Positions 18,611-26,959 of a DNA stretch of 64,000 nucleotides are shown one piece after another. The notes beneath the pieces are model-generated. The model ran no database searches, was not told where the DNA came from, and saw only the letters and a list, made by a program, of their open reading frames with translations. This DNA comes from Pannonibacter carbonis. GTDB lineage: Bacteria > Pseudomonadota > Alphaproteobacteria > Rhizobiales > Stappiaceae. Location of the stretch: NCBI RefSeq assembly GCF_003012935.1, contig NZ_PUDR01000001.1:1-64000 (forward strand), written 5' to 3'. Position numbers and translations under genes: made by a program. Numbering within the stretch: the stretch's first letter is position 1; every line of letters starts with the position of its first letter.

Positions 18611-19534
18611 ATGACCCGACTGACTGAAACGGCCCGTGGCGTCTATGTCATTGCCGCCACCCCCTTCACCGACAGCGGCGAGATCGACTTCGACAGCTGC
18701 GACCGCATGGTCGACTTCTACCTCGACGCCGGCGCGACGGGCCTCACCGTCCTCGGCATCATGGGCGAAGCGCCGAAGCTGACGACGGACGAGTCCTCGA
18801 CCATCGTCGCGCGCATCCTGAAGCGCGTGAACGGCCGCGTGCCGATCGTCGTCGGCGCCTCCGCGCCGGGCTTCGCCCAGATGCAGGACCTCACCCGCCG
18901 GGTGATGGATGCCGGCGCGGCCGGCGTCATGGTCGCCCCTCCCGGCTCCCTGCGCACCGACGACCAGATCGTCACCTACTACACCCAGGTGGCCGAATTC
19001 CTCGGCGACACGCCCTTCGTCGTGCAGGACTTCCCGCTGACCACCGGCGTGCAGATGGCCGTTCCCGCGCTTGCCCGCATCTTCAACAGCCTGCCGACCG
19101 CCGTCTGCCTGAAGCACGAGGACTGGCCGGGCCTTGCCAAGATCACGGCGCTGCGCAAGGAAGGCACGCTGAACCGCCGCATCTCGATCCTCTGCGGCAA
19201 CGGCGGCGTCTTCCTGCCGGAGGAGATGGAGCGCGGCGCCGATGGCGCGATGACCGGCTTTGCCTATCCGGAGATGATGGTCTCCGTGGTCGAGCACCAC
19301 GGCAAGGGGGACATGGAGCGCGCCCGCGACCTGTTCGATGCCTATCTGCCGCTCGCCCGCATGGAACAGCAGCCCGGCGCCGGCCTTGCCATCCGCAAGT
19401 ACATCATGTTCAAGCGCGGCATCATCGCGAGCCCGGCGCAGCGCAAGCCCGGCGCCAACCTCGATGCCCTGTCCCGCGCTGAAATCGACACGCTGATGGC
19501 CCGTCTCGACCGCCGTCTCAAGGAACTCGCATAA
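18611..19534 (+). CDS. DapA superfamily lyase/aldolase (dihydrodipicolinate synthase-like)
   Basis: A 307-residue TIM-barrel protein of the N-acetylneuraminate lyase/DapA superfamily. The Schiff-base lysine is probably in VCLKHEDW near residue 173. The DapA hallmark GTTGE is replaced by GIMGE, and the PYYN tyrosine region reads APPGS, so it is not a lysine-biosynthesis enzyme. Expected chemistry is retro-aldol cleavage or hydration of a 2-oxo acid within this catabolic operon. The actual substrate is unknown. Confidence 0.8.
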   Translation: MTRLTETARGVYVIAATPFTDSGEIDFDSCDRMVDFYLDAGATGLTVLGIMGEAPKLTTDESSTIVARILKRVNGRVPIVVGASAPGFAQMQDLTRRVMDAGAAGVMVAPPGSLRTDDQIVTYYTQVAEFLGDTPFVVQDFPLTTGVQMAVPALARIFNSLPTAVCLKHEDWPGLAKITALRKEGTLNRRISILCGNGGVFLPEEMERGADGAMTGFAYPEMMVSVVEHHGKGDMERARDLFDAYLPLARMEQQPGAGLAIRKYIMFKRGIIASPAQRKPGANLDALSRAEIDTLMARLDRRLKELA

Positions 19535-19546
19535 GGAACCGCTCCC

Positions 19547-20323
19547 ATGGATCTCGGACTGAATGGCAAGCGCGCCCTGGTGCTGGGCGCCAGCCGCGGC
19601 CTCGGCCGCGCCATTGCCGAAGTGCTGGCGCGTGAAGGCGCGCATGTTGTTGCCGCCGCCCGCACGGCCTCGGCCATCGACGAATGGGCCGCGGCCCTGC
19701 CCGGCGCGAAGGTCACCGCCCTGCCGCTTGACCTGACCAACCTTGCCGCCATCGACGCAGCGCTCGACAAGCTGCTCGCGGAAGGCGGCGTCGACATCCT
19801 CGTCAACAACATCGGCGGCCCGCCCCCGGGCCCCGCACTCACCACCGACCGCGCGCTCTGGATCGCCCAGTTCGAGGCGATGGCCGCCAACCTCTTCCAC
19901 CTGAGCGGCCGGCTGATCCCGGCGATGCAGGCGAAGAAATGGGGCCGCGTCATCACCATTGCCTCGTCGGGCGTCGAACTGCCGATCCCCAATCTGGCCC
20001 TGTCGAACGGCATCCGCTCCGCCGTCGTCGGCTGGTCGAAGACGCTGGCGTCCGAGGTTGCCCGCGACGGCGTCACCGTCAACGTGGTGCTGCCCGGCCG
20101 CATCCACACCACCCGCATCGACGAACTGGACGCCGCCGCCGCCAAGCGCAGCGGCAAGACCGTCGAGGAAACCGCGAAGGCCTCGGCCGAGTCGATCCCG
20201 ATGGGCCGTTATGGCCGCCCGGAGGAATTTGCCGACATGGTCGCATTCCTCGCCTCGGAACGGGCCGGCTACGTCACCGGCAGCATGATCCGCATCGACG
20301 GCGGCGCCACCCGCAGCCACTGA
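19547..20323 (+). CDS. SDR family protein with degenerate active site
   Basis: A 258-residue Rossmann-fold protein. The nucleotide-binding loop GASRGLG is near residues 14-20, NNIGG near 88 and the C-terminal RIDGGATRSH is present. The expected catalytic YxxxK is not seen: the corresponding segment reads SNGIR. This fits the known BKR-like SDR subgroup whose tetrad is imperfect. AAGGAAC lies at good distance before the ATG. Last gene of the plus-strand catabolic operon; either a divergent reductase or a non-catalytic binder. Confidence 0.85.
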   Translation: MDLGLNGKRALVLGASRGLGRAIAEVLAREGAHVVAAARTASAIDEWAAALPGAKVTALPLDLTNLAAIDAALDKLLAEGGVDILVNNIGGPPPGPALTTDRALWIAQFEAMAANLFHLSGRLIPAMQAKKWGRVITIASSGVELPIPNLALSNGIRSAVVGWSKTLASEVARDGVTVNVVLPGRIHTTRIDELDAAAAKRSGKTVEETAKASAESIPMGRYGRPEEFADMVAFLASERAGYVTGSMIRIDGGATRSH

Positions 20324-20750
20324 CGGGTTGGCGGCCAGGCTGATCGGTCCAGAAGGCCCTCCCTTGCCGCAGTCCCCTCTCCCCCCTTGAGGGCCTGTTG
20401 CGTACTTGGCCAGACGGCTTTCGTGGCCTTTCCGCTCCCCTCCCCCTTGTGGGGAGGGGTGGGGGGCACGGGCCACCGTCAGATCGCAAAGTGTGCGCAG
20501 TGCGTCTGGTAAGAAACGAGTAGCCTGGATTTAAGTCCGCTCCCCCCACCCCCAAACCCCTCCCCACAAGGGGGAGGGGGGGCGGAGAGGCTCCGACAGT
20601 GTTAGACCAGCCCGGCACGGTCTGTCACATCGAACATGGTGCAGACCGGATCTCAGCCGGGAGTGCCTTGCTGTGGCGAGAGGGGCTCCAGTTACCCGGC
20701 TCGGCGCTTCGCTTGGCAGGGATGACGAACACTGGATGCCGCTTCGGTCA
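20324..20750. other. Intergenic region with G/C-rich inverted repeats
   Basis: About 430 bases between the SDR stop and the minus-strand ABC operon. It holds two inverted copies of a G/C-rich hairpin element, listed separately, and no supported gene. Short open frames on both strands are compositional noise. Confidence 0.5.
20432..20587. repeat. Inverted pair of G/C-rich palindromic elements
   Basis: The 21-mer CCTCCCCCTTGTGGGGAGGGG lies at about 20439-20459, and its inverted copy at about 20558-20578, each flanked by further C- or G-runs. Each copy is itself hairpin-forming, and the two together can form a long stem around 100 bases of loop. Elements of this look are common as dispersed intergenic repeats in alphaproteobacteria. 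They could also act as transcription stop between the converging operons. Confidence 0.6.
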
Positions 20751-20784
20751 AAGAAAAAAGCCCCGCCGGTTCGCCCGGCGGGGC
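20751..20784 (-). terminator. Rho-independent terminator of the minus-strand Opp operon
   Basis: Stem of perfect 10-base arms GCCCCGCCGG (20760-20769) and CCGGCGGGGC (20775-20784) with a 5-base loop. On the minus strand it is followed by TTTTTTCTT. It lies 27 bases after the stop of the DppF-like gene. Confidence 0.8.
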
Positions 20785-20811
20785 CTTTCGTGTTCAGCAA
20801 TCCGCGACCGG

Positions 20812-21801
20812 TCAGGCCGGCTGCATCTCGAGGGCGAAGCAGGCGGCGCGGCCGATTGGCGTGTCGCGGTCCTTCGGCGCTTCCACCTTGCAGCGGTCCA
20901 TGGCAACCGGGCAGCGCGGATGAAAGGCGCAGCCGGAGGGCGGGTTGATCGGGTTCGGGATCTCGCCCTCCACCGGCTTGCGGCGCCGGCCCGACATGGC
21001 AAGGTCCGGCACCGCGTCGAGCAGCATCCGCGTGTAGGGATGCTGCGGCTGGCGGAACAGCGACTTGCCCTCCGACACCTCGACGAGGCGGCCGAGATAG
21101 AGCACGCCGATCCGGTTGGCCATGTGGCGCACCACCGACAGATCGTGGCTGATGAACAGGTAGGTCAGCCCCAGTTCATCCTGCAGGTCGCGCATCAGGT
21201 TGAGGATCTGCGCCTGGACGGACACGTCCAGCGCCGAGGTCGGTTCGTCGCAGACGATGAACTCCGGCCGCGACGACAGCGCGCGCGCGATGGCGATACG
21301 CTGGCGCTGGCCGCCTGAGAACTCGTGCGGGTATTTCTCCGCATCCTTCGCCGACAGGCCCACCGTGTCGAGCAGCTTGCCGACCTGATTGGCCGCATCC
21401 GCCCCGCTCGCCAGACCGAAGGTATGGATCGGCTCGGCGATGATGTCACCCACATGCCAGCGTGGATTGAGGCTCGCGAACGGGTCCTGGAAGATCATCT
21501 GGAACCGGCGGCGGATCGCGCGCATATCCGCACCGACGGTCCCGGTCATGGGCGTGCCGTCAAAGAGGATGCGCCCGGAGGACGCCGGGATCAGCCCGAC
21601 CACCATCTTGGCGATGGTCGACTTGCCCGAGCCCGATTCGCCCACGAGGGCAAAGGTTTCGCCCTTGCGGATCTCGAAATTGACATCGGCAACGGCGGTT
21701 AGGAACTGACGCTCTTCCCGCTCGATGACGCGGTTCAGCCAGGGCTTGGAGACATCGAAGCGCCGCCACAGGTTTTCAACGCGGATCAGGGCCTCAGACA
21801 T
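20812..21801 (-). CDS. Opp/Dpp-type ABC ATPase (DppF-like), second system
   Basis: ATPase of 329 residues. The start at 21801 (MSEALIRVEN...) overlaps the preceding gene's stop by 8 bases and was preferred to a 60-codon upstream extension. Walker A GESGSGKST, signature FSGGQRQR, Walker B FIVCDEPTSALD and the C-terminal GCAFHPRCP cysteine segment are present. Last gene of the five-component minus-strand importer and followed by a good terminator. Confidence 0.92.
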   Translation of the reverse strand: MSEALIRVENLWRRFDVSKPWLNRVIEREERQFLTAVADVNFEIRKGETFALVGESGSGKSTIAKMVVGLIPASSGRILFDGTPMTGTVGADMRAIRRRFQMIFQDPFASLNPRWHVGDIIAEPIHTFGLASGADAANQVGKLLDTVGLSAKDAEKYPHEFSGGQRQRIAIARALSSRPEFIVCDEPTSALDVSVQAQILNLMRDLQDELGLTYLFISHDLSVVRHMANRIGVLYLGRLVEVSEGKSLFRQPQHPYTRMLLDAVPDLAMSGRRRKPVEGEIPNPINPPSGCAFHPRCPVAMDRCKVEAPKDRDTPIGRAACFALEMQPA

Positions 21802-22777
21802 TGGCCATCTCCTTCTGGTACAGCCAGCAGGCCACCTGCCGCCCGCCGGGACGATCAATTGGATCCGGTCGCTCCGTATGGCAACGGGCAAACACTTGGT
21901 CGCAGCGCGGATTGAAAGCGCAACCCTTCGGGATCGACGTGAGACGCGGCATCGCCCCGGGGATCTGGACCAGCCGGTCACTGTCCTGGGTCAAGGTCGG
22001 GATCGAGCCCATCAGACCGCGTGTGTAGGGATGCTCGGCGCGCGTGATCACGTCATGCACCGGGCCGATCTCGGCCAGGCGTCCGGCGTAGAGCACCGCC
22101 ACCCGGTCCGCCGTCTCGGCAATCACGCCCATGTCGTGGGTGATCAGCATGACGGCCGCTCCGCGTTCGCTGCACATCTCCTTGATTAGGTCGATAATCT
22201 GCGCCTGCACCGACACATCCAGCGCCGTTGTCGGCTCGTCGGCGATGACCAGTTCCGGCTCGGCCGCCAGCGCCAGCGCAATCACCACGCGTTGGCGCAT
22301 GCCGCCGGAGAAGTGATGCGGGTAGTCGTCGATGCGCCGGGCCGCAGCCGGAATGCCGACGCGGTCAAGCAGGGCAATCGCCCGCTGGCGCGCCTCGACC
22401 TTGGACACCGGCATATGCGTCAGGATGGTCTCCGTCAGCTGCTGCGCGATGGTGTAGAGCGGATTGAGGCTGGTCAGCGGATCCTGGAACACCATGCCGA
22501 TGCGGCGGCCGCGGATCTTGCGCATGCCCTCCGGCGGCAGGTTGTCAATCCGCTCGCCCTTCAGGCGGATCTCGCCGCCGGCCACACGGCCCGGCGGTTC
22601 GAGCAGACCGATGATGGCCGCCCCGGTCAGTGATTTGCCAGCCCCGGACTCACCGACGACGCCAAGCACCTCGCCGGCGTGGATGTCGAAGGAGACCTTG
22701 TTGATGGCGGTCAGGATGCCGCGACGGGTGGGAAACTCCACGACCAGATCGCGGACGGACAGAAGAACGTCAGCCAT
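21794..22777 (-). CDS. Opp/Dpp-type ABC ATPase (DppD-like), second system
   Basis: ATPase of 327 residues with Walker A GESGAGKS near residue 40, signature FSGGMRQR and Walker B LVIADEPTTALD. HPYTRGL and the GCAFNPRCD segment lie in the C-terminal extension. GAGGTGA precedes the ATG. Pairs with the DppF-like ATPase to drive the second Opp-type importer. Confidence 0.93.
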   Translation of the reverse strand: MADVLLSVRDLVVEFPTRRGILTAINKVSFDIHAGEVLGVVGESGAGKSLTGAAIIGLLEPPGRVAGGEIRLKGERIDNLPPEGMRKIRGRRIGMVFQDPLTSLNPLYTIAQQLTETILTHMPVSKVEARQRAIALLDRVGIPAAARRIDDYPHHFSGGMRQRVVIALALAAEPELVIADEPTTALDVSVQAQIIDLIKEMCSERGAAVMLITHDMGVIAETADRVAVLYAGRLAEIGPVHDVITRAEHPYTRGLMGSIPTLTQDSDRLVQIPGAMPRLTSIPKGCAFNPRCDQVFARCHTERPDPIDRPGGRQVACWLYQKEMANV

Positions 22778-22780
22778 GGC

Positions 22781-23695
22781 TCACCTCAGGCGCGGGTTGA
22801 GCGCATCGCGCAGCCAGTCACCGAGCAGGTTGACCGAAAGCGCCAGCGCCAGAAGGGTGACAGCCGGGAACAGCAGGATCCACCATTCACCGGAGAACAG
22901 GAAGCCCTGGCCGATGCGGATCAGGGTGCCCAGCGAGGGCTGGGTCGGCGGCACGCCGACACCGAGGAAGGACAGCGTCGCCTCGGCAATGATCGCCAGC
23001 GCAAGGTGAATGGTGGCGATCACCAGCACCGGTCCCAGCACGTTTGGCAGGATGTGCGTGGAAACGATACGGGCAGGATGCACGCCGATCACACGCGCGG
23101 CCTGCACATATTCCTTGTTCTTCTCCACCATGGTGGAACCGCGCACGACACGGGCGAAGGGCACCCATTCCGAAAGACCAATGGAGACGATCAACACCCA
23201 GATCGCCAGTTCCTCGCGCATGTCCTGCGGAATGAAGCCGCGCGCCACGCCGAAGATCAGCAGCGCGATCAGGATCGAGGGGAAGGACATCTGCACATCG
23301 GCGATGCGCATCAGCAGACTGTCGACCCAGCCGCCACGCCAGCCGGCCAGCAGGCCCAGCGTGATACCCAGCACCATGCCGAACAGCACCGCCGAGAAAC
23401 CGACAAACAGAGAGATCCGCGCGCCATAGAGAATGGCGGAGAGAATGTCGCGACCCTGGTTGTCGGTACCGAGAAGAAAGACGTTGCCGGTAAAGGCATT
23501 CGGCTCCCCCGGAGGGGTAAACCCGTCCATCAGGTTGAGGCTTGCCGGGTTGAACGGATCATAAGGGGCGAGCAGCGGCGCAAAGATCGCCGGCAGGATG
23601 ATCGCCAGGGAGACAAGTGTCGCAAGGATGGCGACGGGTGAGCGGCGGAAGGAATAGGCGATATCGCTATCCCAGGCACGGGCGAAACTGTTCAT
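22781..23695 (-). CDS. Opp/Dpp-type ABC permease (DppC-like), second system
   Basis: Permease of 304 residues. LGTDNQGRDILSAILYG near residue 92 and IAEATLSFLGVGVP mark it as DppC/OppC type. Its ATG (23695) overlaps the stop of a 38-codon open frame, and the GGGAGGAC Shine-Dalgarno sequence lies inside that frame, so translation may be coupled. Confidence 0.93.
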   Translation of the reverse strand: MNSFARAWDSDIAYSFRRSPVAILATLVSLAIILPAIFAPLLAPYDPFNPASLNLMDGFTPPGEPNAFTGNVFLLGTDNQGRDILSAILYGARISLFVGFSAVLFGMVLGITLGLLAGWRGGWVDSLLMRIADVQMSFPSILIALLIFGVARGFIPQDMREELAIWVLIVSIGLSEWVPFARVVRGSTMVEKNKEYVQAARVIGVHPARIVSTHILPNVLGPVLVIATIHLALAIIAEATLSFLGVGVPPTQPSLGTLIRIGQGFLFSGEWWILLFPAVTLLALALSVNLLGDWLRDALNPRLR

Positions 23696-23808
23696 CTGCG
23701 TCCTCCCAACGGCAAGGCCACAGCCGGGGCAAGGTCGTTGAAGACCATATGCCGGCGGGCGTCGCTGGAATTCGGAATTGCGGGGGCGGGTTTCGGGCTG
23801 TCGGTCAT
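23692..23808 (-). CDS. Small open frame between dppB-like and dppC-like genes
   Basis: A 38-codon frame (begins MTDSPKPAPAIPNSS, ends LGGRR) in the 128-base gap between the two permeases. GAGG lies about 8 bases before its ATG, and its stop overlaps the ATG of the DppC-like gene (ATGA). The proline/alanine-rich start resembles the soluble N-terminal tails of many DppC proteins. It may thus be a leader for translational coupling or the detached remnant of such a tail. No family recognised. Confidence 0.45.
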   Translation of the reverse strand: MTDSPKPAPAIPNSSDARRHMVFNDLAPAVALPLGGRR

Positions 23809-23823
23809 CACATCAGCCTCGTC

Positions 23824-24807
23824 TCAATGACGCGCCGACGCGCGGTCAACGCGCAGCCGCGGATCAACCACGTAATAGAGCAGGTCGACGATCAGGTTGA
23901 TCACCACGAAGATGAAGGAGATCAACAAAAGATAGGCAGCCATCACCGGCACATCGACAAACTGCACCGAATTGATGAACAGCGCGCCGACCCCCGGCCA
24001 CTGGAACACGGTCTCGGTGATGATGGCGAAGGCAATGATCGAGCCGAGCTGCAGGCCGGCAATGGTGATCACCGGAACCAGCGTGTTCTTCAGCGCATGG
24101 CCAAAGTTGACGGCCCGGTTGCTGAGCCCACGGGCCCGCGCGAACTTGATGTAGTCGGTGCGCAGCACTTCCAGCATCTCGGCCCGGACCAACCGCATGA
24201 TAAGGGTCATCTGGTAGAGGCCCAGCGTAATCACCGGAAGGACCAGAGAGGCGCGGCCGGAGCCTGTCAGAAAGCCTGTTGTCCAACCTCCGACAGTGAC
24301 CGTTTCCCCTCGACCGAAACTAGGCAACCACTGGAGTTCGACTGCAAAAACCCAGATCAGCAAGACACCGATCAGAAAGGTCGGCAAGGACACGCCGATC
24401 AAAGAAGTCGACATGATGGTCGCCGCAGCCACACCGCGCCGATTGAGTGCTGTATAGACCCCCAGGGCGACGCCCGCCACGAAGGCGACGACACCGGAGA
24501 CCAACGCTAGCTCCAGTGTTGCGGGCAACCGCGACAGGATCAGTTCCATCACGGGCTGCTGCAGCCGGTAAGAGATGCCGAAGTCCCCCTGGACCACGCG
24601 CCCTATGAAACCGAGGAACTGCATGAGAACGGGATCGTTGAGGCCAAGATGCTCGCGCAGCGTTTCGCGATCGGCAATAGAGGTCTCCTGCCCGACGATT
24701 GCGGCAATCGGGTCCCCGACAAAGCGGAACATGACGAAGGAAACCAATGAGACGACGAGCATCACGAGAACGGACTGGACCAGCCGCCTCAGAATGAATG
24801 CAATCAT
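23824..24807 (-). CDS. Opp/Dpp-type ABC permease (DppB-like), second system
   Basis: Permease of 327 residues. It starts with the N-terminal helix typical of DppB and the periplasmic segment FVGDPIAAIVGQE; the family segments FGHALKNTLVPVIT and TETVFQWPGVG are near residues 240-280. GGGGAC precedes the ATG. It is separated from the upstream binding-protein gene by a hairpin. Confidence 0.93.
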   Translation of the reverse strand: MIAFILRRLVQSVLVMLVVSLVSFVMFRFVGDPIAAIVGQETSIADRETLREHLGLNDPVLMQFLGFIGRVVQGDFGISYRLQQPVMELILSRLPATLELALVSGVVAFVAGVALGVYTALNRRGVAAATIMSTSLIGVSLPTFLIGVLLIWVFAVELQWLPSFGRGETVTVGGWTTGFLTGSGRASLVLPVITLGLYQMTLIMRLVRAEMLEVLRTDYIKFARARGLSNRAVNFGHALKNTLVPVITIAGLQLGSIIAFAIITETVFQWPGVGALFINSVQFVDVPVMAAYLLLISFIFVVINLIVDLLYYVVDPRLRVDRASARH

Positions 24808-24827
24808 GTTATGTCCCCGGAAAAGCA

Positions 24828-24858
24828 GCCGGAGCCCCCTTCTGCGTGGGGCTCCGGC
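24828..24858 (-). terminator. Intercistronic hairpin between binding protein and DppB-like permease
   Basis: Perfect 11-base arms GCCGGAGCCCC and GGGGCTCCGGC with a 9-base loop. On the minus strand a short TTTT follows. It sits 16 bases after the binding-protein stop and 20 before the permease start. The position matches that of the hairpin at 11038-11065 in the other Opp-type operon, so partial termination is likely. Confidence 0.55.
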
Positions 24859-24874
24859 ATCATTCAGGTCAAGA

Positions 24875-26476
24875 TCACTTGAACTTGACGTCGGTCATCT
24901 TCGGCTGGTTTTCCGGATGCACGGCGATGCCGATGTTGTCGCGCGTCGCATAAGCCAGCAGCTGGTTGTGCACCGACAAGAGCACGCGGTCCTTCTGTAC
25001 CTGGTCCCAGATCTTCGTCACGGTCGAGTTGCGGACGTTGGTGTCGATCTCGGTCGCAAGCGACTTGATCATCGCATCGACTTCCGGGTTCAGGTACTTG
25101 GTCGCATTCCAGCCACCACGAGCGCCTTCCGGCGAGTGGATGAGGAAGTCGAAGACGTAGGCGCTATCGAAGGTCGGCACACCCCAGCCGAGGAGGTAGA
25201 AGTCGGTTTCGAACTTCTGGATCAGCGGGAAATGCAGCGTGCGGGACTGCGACACCAGGTTTGCCTTGATGCCGATACGGCCGAGCATGCCGACATAGGC
25301 CTGGCAGATCGCTTCGTCGTTCAGATAGCGGTCATTGGGGCAATTCAGATCGACCGAGAAACCTTCCGGGTAACCAGCCTCAGCAAGCAGGGCCTTGCCC
25401 TTTTCGTAGTCAGGCTCCGGGTAGGCGTCCAGATCCGGGGTCCAGCCGTTGACGAAGGGAGGCATTGCGACGCCAGACGGCAGAGACTGCCCGCGCATCA
25501 CGACCTTCATGATTGCATCGCGGTCCATGGCAAGCGCCATGGCTTCGCGCACTTCCGGCTTCTTGAACGGGTTGTCCGGGGTATTCGCCGAACGCAGCTT
25601 GTCAGAGCCCTGATCATACCCAAAGAAGATCGAACGGTTCTCTGGACCAGTGGTCACGGCGACGCCAGGCGTATTCAGCAGGCGCGAGATATCCTGCACC
25701 GGCACGTCCTGAACGAAGTCGACTTCACCCGACAGAAGAGCGGCAACGCGGGTCGCAGCTTCCTTGATCGGGGTGTAGACAATCTCGGTCACATCCGGCT
25801 TGGTGTCCCAGTGACCGTCGAAATAGGTCAGAACTGTGCGCACTTCCGGATCACGTAACGTCACCTTGTAAGGGCCGGTGCCATTTGCGTTGCGCACCGT
25901 GAACTTTTCTTCAGCGTTCTTGCGGTCCTGCGGCATCTCGACACCGTTCGCCGCAATCCAGTCCTTGTCCATGATGAAGAAGTTGGTCAGGTTCTGGACG
26001 TAGAGCGGGGACGGGCCGTCCATCTTGATGCGCACGGTATAGTCGCCGTCCGCCTCAGCGCCGACAACGCCGGAATGCAGGCCCTTGAAGTCTGAGGTTT
26101 CCTTGCGCACGCGTTCCATGGACGCAACGACGTCCTCGGCGGTGAGCGCCGCGCCATCGTGGAACTTCACGCCTTCACGCAGCTTGAAGACCCAAACCGT
26201 CGGATCAAGCGGATCAATGTTCCACTCGGTCGCCAGGCCCGGCATCAGCGTACCGTCGACCGCACGGGTGACCAGCGTTTCATACACGTGATGCAGCAGG
26301 GTCGACGTCGGGCCTTCGTTGGCCGAGTGCGGGTCCAGCGTCAGCGCGTCGCCGACACGTGCCCAGCGCAAGGTCTTGGCCTCGGCCGGGGCAAAGGTCA
26401 GCGCCAGCGCGGCACCAGCGAGCAAGGCGGCGGTCGTCCGGCGCAACAGCGCCGACCGCATCAATCCGAAACTCAT
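24875..26476 (-). CDS. Opp/Dpp-type ABC substrate-binding protein, second system
   Basis: Periplasmic binding protein of 533 residues. AAGGAGAA lies 6-8 bases before the ATG. A Sec signal peptide covers about residues 1-33 (arginine-rich start, alanine/leucine core, cleavage after AEA). Family marks: LDPHSANEG, GLATEW, WVFKLREGVKFHDG and NGTGPYKV. First gene of the minus-strand importer and the determinant of its specificity. The ligand cannot be inferred from neighbours, because no enzyme gene lies in this operon. Confidence 0.92.
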   Translation of the reverse strand: MSFGLMRSALLRRTTAALLAGAALALTFAPAEAKTLRWARVGDALTLDPHSANEGPTSTLLHHVYETLVTRAVDGTLMPGLATEWNIDPLDPTVWVFKLREGVKFHDGAALTAEDVVASMERVRKETSDFKGLHSGVVGAEADGDYTVRIKMDGPSPLYVQNLTNFFIMDKDWIAANGVEMPQDRKNAEEKFTVRNANGTGPYKVTLRDPEVRTVLTYFDGHWDTKPDVTEIVYTPIKEAATRVAALLSGEVDFVQDVPVQDISRLLNTPGVAVTTGPENRSIFFGYDQGSDKLRSANTPDNPFKKPEVREAMALAMDRDAIMKVVMRGQSLPSGVAMPPFVNGWTPDLDAYPEPDYEKGKALLAEAGYPEGFSVDLNCPNDRYLNDEAICQAYVGMLGRIGIKANLVSQSRTLHFPLIQKFETDFYLLGWGVPTFDSAYVFDFLIHSPEGARGGWNATKYLNPEVDAMIKSLATEIDTNVRNSTVTKIWDQVQKDRVLLSVHNQLLAYATRDNIGIAVHPENQPKMTDVKFK

Positions 26477-26959
26477 GGAGTTCTCCTTCCACTTTTCCTG
26501 TTGTTGCTGACCCCGAGGATCAAGCAGCCAGATTTTGTTCCCCTTAGCTGACCCAGGAGGAATTTTCTTCCTCTCTCAACGGACACACAACAATGTGCAT
26601 CCCCGTTGGGGTCAAACTTAGGCGATACTACCTATGGAAACCGGAACTTCAAGCTTCAATAGAAAAAGAATTCACGCCTTCCCGAGATGTGCTTGCACAC
26701 TGGGCCGGAAGACTCCCGCACACCGGACAAATCAAGGTTTTCCTTGGATTTGACTTGAACCGCAGCGCCACCAACCACGGTGAGGACATGCAGTATACCC
26801 GTCAAAAATAACAACATCCGGCCGGTTCGTTGCATTTGGCGGCTAGCAGGCCCGGCACTTCATTTCCGAATTTTTCCGGACCTGATTCTGTCTGGCGGGT
26901 GATCCAGTCCTTCTGCCGCAACGTTTGTCTCCCGAACATGTCTTTGCCCAGGACGTGCC
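26477..26959. other. Divergent intergenic region
   Basis: About 480 bases, more AT-rich than the surroundings, between the second Opp operon (minus) and the histidine phosphatase (plus). It must hold promoters for both. A 12-base palindrome TGTGC-TT-GCACA lies at 26688-26699 and could be a regulator site. No supported gene; short frames here have no Shine-Dalgarno sequence or family resemblance. Confidence 0.4.

Noticed and set aside
17702-20476. Minus-strand open frame of 924 codons antisense to the racemase, lyase and SDR genes
   Set aside because: Compositional artefact of GC-rich codon usage; the plus-strand genes have clear families and tight operon spacing.
20432-20587. Possible CRISPR array in the repeat region
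   Set aside because: Only two copies, in inverted orientation, without regular spacers.
26593-26811. Plus-strand open frame of 72 codons in the divergent intergenic region
   Set aside because: No Shine-Dalgarno sequence or family resemblance; lies in the AT-rich promoter region of both flanking genes.
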